DNA of 54,000 bases from Cristatella mucedo (GCA_009760855.2 WPIO01000025.1:126001-180000), one strand, 5' to 3'. Shown: positions 12,646-24,120, counted from the stretch's first letter. Numbers and translations are program-made. Notes: generated by a model from the sequence alone, not told the origin.

Positions 12646-13394
12646 ATTTTGTGGCCAAGACTCGTGGAAGTGATAACTTAGCGACCAGTCAAAATGATCT
12701 CGAGGGACCCATCTTCAATGAAAGCAATGGCAGATGACTATGAAGTAGCGGCTTTAACCGAGTTATGTATCGATGATACATCGACAGTCTATACTATGAT
12801 ATTGCCTGAGCACCAAATGGCAATGCGTAACATATTGCAACAAAGCAAGGATAGCCACAGCCACATTGCATCTCAGTAATTTCCACGCCTACCATTGCTT
12901 TACGCCCTATACACATATACGACAAATCAACGCCTTTTTCTCAGAGAACCTCCGTGGATGTAGCTTGTAGCAAGAAGGTAGCAAGCTACCGCCGCTGGTT
13001 CGAAGATCCTAAAACTTATTGGGATAAATTATTTCGATAGAAAATAGGTAGAACGTAGTATCTCTAAGCCCAGTTTTAAAGGTTCTTCCACTTCGTGGAA
13101 CCCTGAAGTTCTTGCACGGAGCTAAAGCAGGTATAGCCATTCTGCCGCAGCATAAACGAGTCTTTTAAATCAACTGCTCTTTTTAATAATTGTTTAGCAC
13201 CACGCGAGAATGCCAAGCCTTTAGCTTACTGGCGACATGGCACGACAAGAACCTGCGTACCCAGCAGAATGCTAGTGTTTTCTTGTTCATCTCGCGCGGG
13301 CATCAGTTGCATTAACTACAATGGCTGAAATGCATCTCAGTTTAAGTTTTAAGGTCGTAGATGTCAGCGACCAATTTCCATCCGTCGAGAATCC
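12646..13394. other. Unassigned sequence
   Basis: A 61-codon plus frame at 12694-12879 begins MISRDPSSMKAMADDYEVAA and looks balanced in composition, but no family was recognised and there is no splice context. Confidence 0.35.
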
Positions 13395-13870
13395 GAATTA
13401 TGGGGTATACTGAGTATCTGTTCCAAGTCCACTTCTCTCGGCAAAATTATCCTCCCTTACAATGATGTAATCGGCAACCACAATTTAGGCTTTCCTTTAT
13501 GCGCAGATGACGCACTGCTGTACCTGTGCTTTTATTCCTTCCTGTCTGAGGACTTTCAACCTGGGTCACTTAGCTAAAACTGTCCGTGCATTCGCGTCGC
13601 GCCGCCTGGCCTGTCGTGGCTCTCTCGTATCGCTGCATATCTCGCAGCGTGTAAGGGCGGTTCAAAACTCAACAGTTTAGCTTGCGTTTCGTGAACTTCG
13701 TGACTGCCACATTCCAGCACTTCTTTCTGACCTGCAGTGTCATTTCATCAATCAGCGAAATCGACTTCCGTTCCTGCCGCTCACTCGTAGATTATTTCAT
13801 TCTCCGGCTCCGGTATACCCTAGAAACCCAGAGGTGGTGCTAGGATTATCATCTAGGGCATTGCAAGGCC
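13395..13870 (+). mobile_element. L2-type LINE, degraded RT fragment
   Basis: Broken plus-strand frames: motif-B-like YGV...SVPSPLLSAK, the catalytic region CADDALLYLC (about 13503-13535), a deletion, then VQNSTV, LLSDLQCHFINQRNRLP and LFHSPAPVYP. Many indels. Confidence 0.7.
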
Positions 13871-13907
13871 CTCAAGACTTTCATGGACTGAGGCAAACCC
13901 ACAAAAG

Positions 13908-14078
13908 TGAGCCGTGATAGCACACTAGGTAACGCGGTTGCTTTCATGACCTAGATCCCGAGGTCGTGGGTTCGATTCCTGTGGTGGGCGATCCTTGATC
14001 GCCACTGCAAGCGGTGGTGATAGCCGTAAAGGCTCTTCTGTCGCTATACAAAAATAGGCTGTTTAAGCAGCCAGGATG
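13908..14078 (+). mobile_element. SINE-B, full length
   Basis: gagccgtgatagcacactag, gtaacgcggttgctttcatg (A box region), gaggtcgtgggttcgattcc (B box), gtgggcgatccttgatcgcc, actgcaagcggtggtgatag, aaggctcttctgtcgctata, gctgtttaagcagccagg. A good reference copy. Confidence 0.88.
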
Positions 14079-14329
14079 TATTTATTTATTTAAAGAGTGA
14101 AACACTATAGCCCGCAATCATATAGTGTGTATTCAGCACGGAGCTCGGATTTTTCCCATCGACTGGAATTAGGACTTAATTTTGTCTTTGGCGATGGGTG
14201 CTGGCATTGTTGGGGCATTTCCCATGTCGCTACCTTGCTAGAGGGGAAAAGGCCCCGCTACCCCCTGGCTCCGCCGATGTCTCGAACATTTACCCGGGCT
14301 AAAACTCGTGCCACGTGCCTCTTTCGACT

Positions 14330-14500
14330 CAGGTCATGTAGCTGTGCCTCTAATAATCTCAAATACTCTAGAGTTCATACATTCAGTTCAAACGTCTCCC
14401 CTATCGGGAACTCGCCACCGACTAATATTGTGAACTGCCGTGACTTGAATACATTTAAAATGAAGCTAAAAACTCATTATTTCCTCATTATTTGATTCGT
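14330..14500 (+). mobile_element. L2-type LINE, RT C-terminal remnant
   Basis: Reads VHTFSSNVSPIGNSPPTNI then DLNTFKMKLKTHYFLII-stop, the L2 C-terminus (compare DLTTFKKNLKTHLF). Possibly the same insertion as the piece at 13.4-13.9 kb, split by the SINE-B at 13.9-14.08 kb. Confidence 0.6.
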
Positions 14501-17000
14501 TCGTTTGAGCTGTCTTTTAATTGCCATACTAGCTGAAGTTTTGCATGTTCTTGTCACTAATCCGTTGACAGTCTTCTTTTTCAGCATTTGTAGAGTTCCT
14601 AGAAGGGCATTTGGCTCTCTTAATGAAACAGGCCAGGAGCTGATTGCTGACCATGCAGTTTTTTATAGCCAAACTGAGTGAGTCGGAGCGATCTGAGTCT
14701 CCGGGTGTCGTTTGCGAAACTCCTGGAAAGGATGCGACATGCATTCCGTGCTGGAGCGCTGATATCTCTTAAAGATATTTTGTGTTATAAAAATGTAGTT
14801 AATGGTTCAGCTGCATGTACCAGAACATACATTGACTGTTTAAAGTTGGTCAGGTGGCAACGGCCACACCTGAACAGGAGTAGACTGCTGTGACGCACTT
14901 TTGACATTTTTTACTTTTGACACCGAATAGCGAGTTTTCATTTTATCGTCGCTCCTGTGTTGTAAACGTTATTCCTAATTTCTTACCCCATAAACGTAGA
15001 CAAAATTACTATTAGCACAGCAAACTTGCTTTCGTAACTGGAACAGTGATGCATTTGAAATTTACTTATATTCTATGATATGGCATAGACAGCTAGTTTC
15101 AAAGTGCATGTTGTTTACAAACAAAAATTCATAGTTTTACTTAAAATGCATTGTTCTTATACAATCACACTGGTAAATCATTCCACAATCAAGTTCAATA
15201 AATTGTCTTAAAACGTAAAGGTTTATTATTATATGTGACTACCTTTATTTTTTCTCACTATATGAACTACCGAGACATTATATGCATGAGCACTAACCAC
15301 AATGATTAGTACTCCTTTATGAATACTTTCCAGTTGCATAACTAGAACAAATTTAGGACTTGGAGTTCAACAGTTCAGTTTAGTTCCAGCCACTTAAACG
15401 GATGCAGAACTGCATTTTCCTGAGATGGCATCCAGATGCTGCATGCAGTCGGCAGATGCATTTTCCTGCGTCTGCAGCCAATGTTTCAAGACAATGTTAA
15501 AACACACCGTGGTGGCATCTGCCAAGAAGTTTAATGCGCACAAGGCTTGCTTTGACATGCTTGTCCGGGATGAGGACAAACACATTTCACCTGCCAGAAC
15601 TACTGGAAACCTGTGAAAGGTTGCTAGAAATGGTTTATTATCAAATTGACAGTCATAAGAACAATAATCATGGATGGCATGACTTTGTCAATTCATTACT
15701 GCACTGTCACACTTTTTTCTTTTGTAGAATAACCCCTCCCCCCCGCTAAAAGAGCTGTGAAGTTTGTCACCACTAGAATTTGGTTGAAACCAGCTGACCA
15801 CGCGAAGCAAATGCTGCTTTGGCAGGTCGCTAATTTCCTACGACCGTCGGACGAGCAAGAATGCACGCTCACGCACCTGCTACCACATGCCCAGACCTTT
15901 CTTTATTAGTCACTCTGGTGCCACACTACCCGGCGCTCCCCCTTTCCCGAATCTCGAAAAGAGATCGGCCGACGTCAGAAGAAGAGAGCAGACATTCAGA
16001 GGGCGAGGAAGACGTCGTAGATCCAGAGTTGACAACGTCATCAGAGGTGGAGCTGGAGGAGCCAAAACTCACACGCACTATATCACAATAGGCACGCCCA
16101 CTCAAAAAAGACCTCGGCGACTCGATCGGAGGCCTTGGCTACGTCAAGTCCGATGCCGAGCTTCTGAGGTCTGGGCCGAAGAAATGGAAGGAATGGCGGA
16201 TGAAGGTTTGCACATCAGCGGAATCGTCGCGCGAGCGCTCTCCCTCACCTCGTCACCCGTCAAGATGGGCTCTGCTGCTGTCGCGATCGTGACCCGATCG
16301 GTTCGGGGCTAAACAAATCGCTTGTAGCCAGAATGAGTAGCGCCTATTCGTCGGAGGCTTATTTAGGAGCCTAAAATTCGTGCTTCGCGTCCACAATAAG
16401 AGCAAGTATCCGTCTCTGCATCGGGCTAACATGGGTGCAACCTCAAAGATGACCACAACAAAGTCAAGACCTCGATCGACGCCTCAAGAGAGGATGAGTA
16501 CGGGTTAGAGGACATCTGAGGCTTCAAAAAAACTGGGGCTCTTTCAGATGGACCTCCCATGCTTATTTACCAAGTTTTCCTGCTCTTTTCGCCTTTGACA
16601 GCCTGATCCACCACGAGCATTAGGATAGATGCACTACCACAGGGCATTGCCATACTACCATGGAGCATTAGGATAGATGGGACTGGGTATAGTGACTGAG
16701 AATCAGCAATGTCAAGCGGAGCAACTGGTGGACCCGCGGAATGGGCATCGGAGCCGCGTGAGCACATCAAATGCGTTCTCGTGAAACCAAATGTCGCGGC
16801 TTCAGGAGAGGATTCGGAAGCCTTTGGGTGACTTCGAAACTTCTCCTGTCAGACGTCTGAGGCAAAGGTCAAAGCACGTGTCTCTGTGAGACCACGGATA
16901 AAAGTTATCGCTGATTGCAATAAATCCCTCCCTTCCCCCCCCCAAGAAGCTCACTGGAACGAAGAAAGAGGCTTTGGCTTTGGCTTCGTCGCACTAGGCA
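14501..17000. other. Unassigned, partly AT-rich sequence
   Basis: 14.9-15.4 kb is AT-rich. A 63-codon plus frame at 15425-15616 is unidentified. gagcattaggatagatg occurs twice at about 16616 and 16664. No gene called. Confidence 0.4.
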
Positions 17001-17160
17001 GTGATAGCCCGTGAGGTAAGGTGCTCGCTCTGCACGACCGAGGTCGTGGGTACGAATCCTGCAGTTGGGCGATTTTTTATTACCAACTGCGGGCGGTGGT
17101 GATAGCCGACAAGGCTCTTCTGCCGCTATACAAATGAGACTCTTAAATCTGCTCGGTTTT
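17001..17160 (+). mobile_element. SINE-B
   Basis: gtgatagcccgtgaggtaag head, gaggtcgtgggtacgaatcc B box, ttgggcgattttttattacc, aaggctcttctgccgctata, aaatgagactcttaaatctg tail. Confidence 0.87.
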
Positions 17161-18917
17161 TTCTAGCTCGAGACTTGAAAAGGCTGAAAGCTATGTAGGT
17201 CGATTTGAGACTACGGTGAAGAATGACCCCACAATTGGCTGCTGGATTCTCTTTAGAGTCCTCGTATCCTTGATGATCATCGTGATAAACTGTAGCAAAA
17301 CATGGGGCTAACTCTTTGAGCAGGGCTAGTGGTTTCATCTGTACTGAGCTCCGAGCAACGCTACTGAGGAGAACATGATTGGAGATTGGCATTTGGAGGT
17401 CGGTTGGAGAAAGTCGTGTACCTTTGGGTTGTGAAAATCGAAAAACAACTCACTTCCAAATCTGTTTTCGTCATTTTTTATAACTTCAGTATGACTGCGT
17501 GTTAATTATTTCTATTTAATTTCTTTTGTCGCGCTAAATTTAAGACAAAAGAAGCGAATGTGTCCGTTTTTTCGCTGGAAGTGGGTTGATTTCCTATTTG
17601 CCAGTTGTCCGGGCGACATAAAAGAAATACAAAGTTTTTGCGGACTTTTAGTGGCCATTTTCTACTTCTGATAAACACACAATTCGGATTTTTCACTTAG
17701 CTACCAAGGAACACAAGCTGTGCTACGTAGTTCTGGGCTCTTGTCAGGTCTATTGTAGACATACAAAAGAAGAGGTTACCATGGATCTCACCATTAACAT
17801 GAATCTGGACTTTTTGTTTCCGCCTCGTGCATATCTCATTAAACAGCAGTCATTCAACAGTCATCCTGGCATACTGCTCTATCTCCGTCGTCGTATGCAA
17901 CTTGCTTTTTGTCAGCGAAATGCAACTACGCGCAGACATGGCCCCAGCGTCAGAAGCAGCTCAACCGGATGCCTCGGTCCAGATTCCACGCTGCTGACGA
18001 GTTTACTGGCAGCTTTCTGCTCAGTTCGGAGCAATTAGGGCAGCGCTTGATCATAGCCGTTAGGCTTCCTTTGGTCTCCGAAATGTCTAGTGGTCTAATA
18101 CTTAATTTTTGCTGGGGGACCCTCATGACCTCCCATTAGCAGAGGCATCTGGCGGGCAGCTTCTCTCTTTGCCCTTTGAGCTGCCGTCGACACCCAATTA
18201 GCATCTTTGAGTCGCTTCAAAAAAGGAAAGTCTCAAGATGGCGAGCTCAAAGCCAAGTAGTCGCGCCATACTGGCGAATGCTGACTGTGAGCTCCGTTGG
18301 TCGGTCCGAGCTTTGACTTTAGAAGGGTAGCAGCCAAGATCAGTAGCGACTATTTGCCTGACGGGGCTGCCTTAAGCACTGGTACAGGAATGGCGACCTT
18401 GGGAATGGCGTTTTTGCCGGCCGCAGCTACTGGAGAGCCGACAGGCGATACCTGAGCGCACCTTGTTTGAACACGTTGCGCCTCAAGCTTTTGCTATTTG
18501 ATGAGCGCTACATAGTGATATTGCACTGTCACGAGATTGCTGCTGCTTCGCCTGCTGCTACAGAGCAAGAGCGCAGAATCGCACTTGGCTCGCACAAATC
18601 CTCGCACAAACCACTTGCTCGAGTCGGTCACTGCTCCATCGGCTCCATTGCATCTTGCGCTAGTCATGTTTCATCTCCTAGGAGGCAGCTTTCTTTCTTT
18701 TCTTCTTCTATCCCGTCCCATCGTTCCGATCCTGTCAGTTCCGGCCCCTTTACCTGCGCTTCCGCTCCATTCGCTCTCCTGCATCATACAGATCATCTGA
18801 TGCCTCGTGGGCAGTCTCTACCCTCACCTTCCCTGCCACCGCCTTGTTCCCTCCTATTTCCTCTTAAGCTCTTATCGCGTCTCTTTTGGCGACGTTTAAA
18901 AAAGAAATTTCATCTAA
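17161..18917. other. Unassigned sequence
   Basis: Small open frames only (for example 17126-17392 minus, 17781-18038 plus); no domain or homology recognised. Confidence 0.4.
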
Positions 18918-20243
18918 TGATAATAATATAATAATAATAATGCACTTGATAAAGTGCCTTCCGAGAACTCAATTTCTTTCTAGGCACTTTACATTTGCTG
19001 CAAAGGGAAATGCAAAATTGAATAGTGAGTAAAATCATGCTTGCTAAACAGCATGAATAACATGGTTAGGAGTGACATGCACAGGATCAGCATGCAAATG
19101 TAGTTAGTGGCAGCATGCACAGTGTCAGCACGCATAAGCACATCAAGGACGAATCACAGGGACCCACTAAATGCTGTCGTAAATAAGTGTGTTTTTAAGT
19201 TCTTTTTAAACGTGGTCAAGTCAGGGGATGTTCTGCCGCATGTCGGGAGAGAGTTCCAGGCTTTGGGAGCGTACGAACTAAATGCACGGTTGCCAAAGGA
19301 TTTGAGGTTTGTACGAGGCATTGGTAAATTGTTGGATTCCGAAAAGCGGGTGGTACGATGCTTGGCTTGCTGGGGGAGTAGATCTGAGAGATAGGCTGGA
19401 GCCAAAGAATGAAGTAACCTTAAAGTGAGTGACAAAACCTTGAAGTCGATCCGTTGCTTGAATGGTAGCCAGTGTAGGTCGGCGAGAAGTGTTGTGATTT
19501 GGCAACTGCGACGCTCACGACAGACAAGCCTAGCTGCGGAGTTTTGCACCGGCTGTAATCGCCTGATTGCACATGCCGGTAGGCCAGCAAGAAGTGAGTT
19601 ACGGAAGTCAAGACGGGATGTCACAAATGCATGGACTAACTTGCACGTGGTATCCTCACCTAAACAAGACCAAATTTTAGCAATGCTATGTAGCTGAAAG
19701 TAGGCAGACTTGACCGTGGAGCTGATGTGGTCGTCTAACGTGAGGTCACTTTGGAACATGACACTTAAATTTCGAGCTGATTCAACAGGAGATATGCTGG
19801 CAAAGCCAATTTTGAGCGTCAGCCTTTCCAATTCCTGAATCACTCTGGGCTTGCCGATAACTAGTAGGTTAGCTTTATCATCGTTTAGTTTTAGAAAATT
19901 TGCTGCCATCCATGTGCGGATGTTATCAATACATGCAGCAAGTGAGTTGAGAGAATTTGAGGTGCTCGAAGGCGGGGAGGCATCAAAGCAAAGGCACAAC
20001 TGAGTGTCATCCGCATAGAAGGGAAATCCGAAATTGTGCTTGGCAATCACATCAGCAAGAGGAAGAGTATAAACCGTGAAAAGAACCGGACCTAGCACGG
20101 AGCCCTGAGGTACCCCATATTTCAGAGGTACCTTGGATGATCTTTGCCCATTCACGTCAACACTCTGGAGTCTCCCGCTGAGATAGGACCTGAACCACTG
20201 CAGAGCAGTGCCAGCGATGCCCAGGCGAGATGAGAGGCGCTCT
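18918..20243 (-). mobile_element. L2-type LINE, 5'-truncated, long open RT frame
   Basis: Best-preserved L2 copy. Read on the minus strand it starts about 20243 inside the RT domain and ends with a conserved 3' UTR, an 8-bp-stem hairpin (18951-18990) and an ATT-rich tail at 18918-18942. The hairpin stem is AAAGTGCC/GGCACTTT where most copies have AAAGCGCC/GGCGCTTT, a paired change. It is closely similar to the copies at 7.4-8.57 and 10.2-10.7 kb, suggesting recent activity of the family. Confidence 0.9.
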
Positions 20244-20275
20244 AAACGGGGGACCTTGCCTTGTCGGCCGAACAT
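19154..20275 (-). CDS. L2-type reverse transcriptase, N-terminally truncated (373 aa)
   Basis: Open frame with the non-LTR RT signature. LERLSSRLGIAGTALQWFRS (about 11-30) is the region before motif B, GVPQGSVLGP is at 54-63, YADDTQL at 87-93, and the typical L2/CR1 C-terminal region follows (KLVHAFVTSRLDF, VQNSAARLV, LHWLPFKQRIDFK, LAPAYLSDLL, FSSYAPKAWNSLP, LTTFKKNLKTHLF). Endonuclease, N-terminal RT motifs and any ORF1 are missing by 5' truncation. The first residues (about 10) read into flanking CpG-rich DNA. It cannot encode an active element, but lack of stops indicates young age. Confidence 0.9.
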   Translation of the reverse strand: MFGRQGKVPRLERLSSRLGIAGTALQWFRSYLSGRLQSVDVNGQRSSKVPLKYGVPQGSVLGPVLFTVYTLPLADVIAKHNFGFPFYADDTQLCLCFDASPPSSTSNSLNSLAACIDNIRTWMAANFLKLNDDKANLLVIGKPRVIQELERLTLKIGFASISPVESARNLSVMFQSDLTLDDHISSTVKSAYFQLHSIAKIWSCLGEDTTCKLVHAFVTSRLDFRNSLLAGLPACAIRRLQPVQNSAARLVCRERRSCQITTLLADLHWLPFKQRIDFKVLSLTLRLLHSLAPAYLSDLLPQQAKHRTTRFSESNNLPMPRTNLKSFGNRAFSSYAPKAWNSLPTCGRTSPDLTTFKKNLKTHLFTTAFSGSL

Positions 20276-20923
20276 TAAGAGCCGAAGCGGTCTTATCCGG
20301 CGGCACCTCGCGTCTGGGCGTCTGGGCGTCGCCGGGCGCAGTCAGCTCACTCGGTCGGCTCACTCAGGCCGCCACTCACTACCGGCCGCGTCTTCCACGG
20401 CCCTTCACTGTTTCTCTTCACTTTCCCTTACCTTCCCCGGCCCCTGCCTTTCTTTTCCCTTCCGCGCTCTTCCTGTCTCTCGCACGATTGATATCGATCG
20501 CCCGAGATCACCCGAGAAACCGCCGCTTTCATATCGGACTTTCTGATGGCCAGCTGGAAGGGGGGCGGAGCCCTAACCGCGAAGAGAGGTTGCATGGAGA
20601 GCGGAGCCGACCCCCTGGTATGCGTGTGCATCATCGCTTGCCACATAGTAGACACTGCAGCCTCCTCCCCTCCCAGCCCCCGAAGAAGCATCCGATGAGG
20701 CTTCGGAAAGAGCCGTTACGTGCGTTGGTCTGCAAAATCAGATCAGCTTCTCCCACAGGTCAGTCGGTCGAAGGCTGAAGGCTGAAGGCCAAAGGCTGAA
20801 GACCAAAGGCTGAACGGTGCTGAGCTGGCGAGGCTACGCCGACGATCGTGCATGATGGCGGCGCCGAGCCCGAGCGTCGGCACCTCCAGCGGGCATGCTA
20901 CGAACGCCGAGTTCGCCGATTGT

Positions 20924-20925
<2 letters not shown>
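20244..20925. promoter_or_regulatory. CpG-rich block
   Basis: Begins exactly where the L2 copy at 18.9-20.2 kb ends. Contains gatggcggcgcc (20853) and a short gctgaaggc tandem repeat (about 20771-20813). No gene recognised. Confidence 0.3.

Positions 20926-20961
<36 letters not shown>
20926..20961. repeat. CTG repeat, about 12 units
   Basis: Pure gctgctgct run at the right edge of a CpG-rich block. Confidence 0.92.
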
Positions 20962-21039
20962 GCGAATAGGAGTCTCCGAATTTGAATTAAGTCTCACAAA
21001 ATGTAGTGACGTCAATTCTTCTAGTTTAACTGCACTCAT

Positions 21040-21530
21040 ATGCCTAGGACAGAGATGGAACATGCGAAAATGTTGATATCGTGCCGTGCCACACTAAGTG
21101 TTCCCACTAACTGCCGAAAGACATCCACACATGCACAACCCTGCATCGATGAAGATATCAAACATATTCTGACAGCAGTGAAATGTGGCAAAGCATCAGG
21201 AAGTGATATTTTCAACCAATTTACCCGCATATCTCTCAAACGCCACGACCCCGCGTGCAAACAGTAGCCAGTTGAGCTATTCACGAAGAAATGTGCCTTG
21301 GCTGCCTATATCGTGTGTAGACCCAGTTCAATGTCATTTCCATATAAGAGTCCGTGAAGTCAGCCCAGGGGGCCCTTCCAAGAAATAGGCCAACTTATTT
21401 CTGCTATCTGTAGTTGCAAAACCAATAGAAAGAATCCCAGCTACTGTTTAATATACTGCAGCTAATTGGTAACGATAGCCCTTAGGCCAGAGCAGGTGGG
21501 TTTCCGTCCAGATTGCAGCGACTACAATTG
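21040..21530 (+). mobile_element. Non-LTR RT remnant (different region or family)
   Basis: Plus-strand reading DEDIKHILTAVKCGKASGSD resembles the conserved pre-RT motif of Jockey-type LINEs (KTGKASGPDGI). Further on LLSVVAKPIERI and EQVGFRPDCS (about 21400-21520) resemble RT motifs around E-x-GFR. Frames are broken. It does not overlap the region preserved in the other L2 copies, so family membership is open. Confidence 0.65.
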
Positions 21531-21581
21531 AATATATTAAAAAAATTCATTTGAATAGCGCCATATGAGAACTTAATCTCT

Positions 21582-21627
21582 AACAATAATAATAATAATG
21601 CACTTGATAAAGCACCCTCAGAGAACT

Positions 21628-21688
<61 letters not shown>

Positions 21689-21810
21689 GGCGCTTTACAT
21701 TTGCTGCAAAGGGAAATGCAATTGAATGGTGAGTAATATCACGCTTGATAAACAAACAAAATGAATAACATGGTTAGGGGTGACATGCATAGGGTCAGCA
21801 TTCAAATATT
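21582..21810 (-). mobile_element. L2-type 3' end with expanded CT repeat in the hairpin
   Basis: AAT tail, gcacttgataaagcacc, then inside the hairpin loop the usual aatctcttt has grown into about 60 bp of pure TC (21628-21687), then taggcgctttacatttgctg and 3' UTR to about 21810. The 5' end is truncated within the UTR. Confidence 0.88.
21628..21687. repeat. TC microsatellite inside an L2 hairpin
   Basis: Pure tc run of about 60 bp replacing the tctctttct loop of the L2 3' stem-loop. Confidence 0.92.
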
Positions 21811-21829
21811 CAGGTACTTCACATTTACA

Positions 21830-21995
21830 ATAACTTAGCTTATTTAACAGCCTCACTTTTATAGCGGCAGAAGAGCCTTTTCGGCTATCTCCACCGCTTA
21901 CAGTTGGCAATAGAGGATCGCCCAACTGCAGGATTCGAACCCACGACCTCGGTCGTGAACAGCCAGCACCTTACCTCCTGGGCTATCACGGCCCA
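21830..21995 (-). mobile_element. SINE-B
   Basis: Complement: tgggccgtgatagcccagga, ggtaaggtgctggctgttca, gaggtcgtgggttcgaatcc, agttgggcgatcctctattg, aaggctcttctgccgctata. Lies just right of the CT-expanded L2 end. Confidence 0.87.
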
Positions 21996-22007
21996 CGTAT
22001 GCCACGT

Positions 22008-22097
22008 GTCTCGAGCCCGCGAACTCAGTCATCGAATACATTTACCTCGACCTCGGTCGTTAAGGCGAGCACCTTAACCACTTGGCCCAGATCCAGA
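22008..22097 (-). mobile_element. SINE-A fragment (tRNA-derived head)
   Basis: Complement reads a tRNA-like A box (tgggccaagtggttaaggtg) and a decayed B-box region; degraded and lacking a clear tail. Lies between two SINE-B copies. Confidence 0.6.
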
Positions 22098-22185
22098 CCG
22101 CAGCGACTACAATTTAATGTTGACCTTCGAAACTATAATAGTCACGCTCCGAGCAGCGCCTGCATACTGAATTAGTGTGCTTACA

Positions 22186-22422
22186 AAAAATATCAGCTGA
22201 TTCAGCAGCCTCCTCTTTTATAATTTAATTAAATTAAATTAAAAAAAATTAATTAAATTAATTTATAATTTAATTAGAAAGAATAATTTAGGCAGAAGAG
22301 CCTTGAGGACCTTCACAATCGCTTGCAGCTGGCAGTAAGGGGTCATCCACTGGAGCATTCGAACCCACGACCACGGTCCAGAAGAGGGGGCACCTTGGCT
22401 CCTCGGACATCGCGGCCCTCTA
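22186..22422 (-). mobile_element. SINE-B interrupted by TTAA-rich sequence
   Basis: Complement: gggccgcgatgtccgaggag head, gtggtcgtgggttcgaatgc B box, ggatgaccccttactgccag, caaggctcttctgcc. The tail is then broken by about 70 bp of TTAATT-rich sequence (22215-22285) before aggctgctgaatcagctgat. Confidence 0.78.
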
Positions 22423-23789
22423 CTCGGCAACGGATACGATGTGACCTGTGACCCCCACTGCCGATGCTCACTCGAATCGTCGAGCTATTTCAGGCGGGCG
22501 GCGCCGCCACACCTTCTCTCGCTTTGGCTTTCTGACCGGTCGCTTTTAGTGTTTCTGGCAGAAAGGACCACACCCGAATTCTCAAGGAAGCCTAACGCAA
22601 GAACAGTATTTGCTCCATCTTTGTATGAAACCTATGTACTTTTTCTATACGAAACGAAAATCCCTCAAATCCTTCCCACCAGCCAAGTTAACATACTAAT
22701 CGAGAGAGCCAATGTAGCGCAAATAAATCAAATTCACGCCACCCTTACGTAATTTGTTGTGCACACTACTGCACGGAGATCAAAAGTCTAAATACAATGT
22801 TGCTGCTTTTAAGACTGTTTACAGCGGCAAGAAGTATTCTAGTCAATGAACCTGAAAGCTTATTGCGTTGGTAGTAAGTTATTTCGGTCTCCTTCTTTTA
22901 CAGAAGTTCGAACAAATTAACCACAATTCGTGGCAAAATACAACGTTTCGAATTTTCTAATTTGTTTTAGTTCTTTTCAAGTGGGTTCACATCTGGTCTC
23001 TGACATGCTGAGACCAAAACATGAGAGTGGTATACAGCCTTGATGCATAGGAGGGTCAAAAGGTCTCTGCGATGCCAGCGATGTGCTATGGATCATTGTC
23101 CAAGGGATCCGCCGCTGGTCCAACTCCTGAGATTCCTGAGACAACTTTCCTACTCCTGTCTATTAAAACGTTGACGCTGTGATGAAGTCTTAAGCTCGCG
23201 AGATCGCTCTCTTTCGACGCAAAATACATTGCACTGCCATTTTGTAATAGGCTTGAGCAGTTGACACTGATAGTGCTCCGATGAGCTCAAGAAGAAAACA
23301 AGCCTCGCCGCTACCGGGTGAATGGATTTTTTTTTCGGGCCAGAGCTGCTAGCAATAGTCCAACTGGTCGGTCGGCATTCATGAAGGCATCGTCGCCCTC
23401 GCCCCACCAGCTCGCCGTGGGGAGGAAGAAGCCGGACTACCGGACGGCGAGAGTGTTTATGGCAGGCACCAACTGCCTAACTCCGAGCGCACGTCTACCT
23501 CAGCAGCAGCAGCAGCAGACCTACGGCCTCAGTCTGACCTTCGCCAGCAGTCTCGACCTCTCCACTGGCTCTCCGCATGGCGCCGATCTGCATGCGTTCA
23601 AAATCCAGAGTAACGCCGAACCAGTCGTTCGTTTTCAAATGATGTAAAGGTATGCGACTCTGCTTAAGATGTGGATGTTCCTCCGGCGACGGAAACTTCC
23701 AGGCACAATCTTGAGGGTGGCAGCTGACAGGCTTCGTGCTGCTCCACCCTGGCCCGGTCTACGCGCCTGCATGAATATAAAATATATAA
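22423..23789. other. Unassigned; one short Gln-run frame
   Basis: A 109-codon plus frame at 23318-23647 contains LPQQQQQQTYGLSLTFASSL; the CAG run is short and no domain is seen, so it is left uncalled. Confidence 0.35.
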
Positions 23790-23945
23790 AATGTAATTCA
23801 TTTGTATAGCACACTAAGAGAAGTGTATCGCTATTCAGGCGCTTTACAAGTGCAGCAGGGTCCGAGCCCACGACCTCGGTCATCAAATACATTAACCTTG
23901 ACCTTGGTTAGAGGCGAACGCCTTAACCACTGGGCCAAACCAATC
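23790..23945 (-). mobile_element. SINE-A, tRNA head with L2-like tail
   Basis: Minus strand: gtttggcccagtggttaagg (A box), then gaccgaggtcgtgggctcgg (B box area), then gcacttgtaaagcgcctgaa, tagcgatacacttctcttag and tgctatacaaatgaattac. Head of tRNA origin, tail matching the L2 hairpin. Confidence 0.82.
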
Positions 23946-24120
23946 CGATACGACGAACTGGCTCGGTGAACTAGCTCTTACGGTGACAAAGCTGATGTCG
24001 GCCTTGGCGAGGTCCGATGCGATGACTGTGGCCGAAACTTTAGGCCGACTAACAACGAGTGGTAGTATGACTTTGGAACCTCCCTGCAATGCCTCCGAGT
24101 AATTGAACAGTCCGTAAGCA

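Noticed and set aside
13908-14078. tRNA gene, because of GGTTCGATTCC and an A-box-like word
   Set aside because: The sequence recurs many times with an extra body and tail and does not fold as a whole tRNA by eye; it is SINE-B. The same applies to the SINE-A heads.
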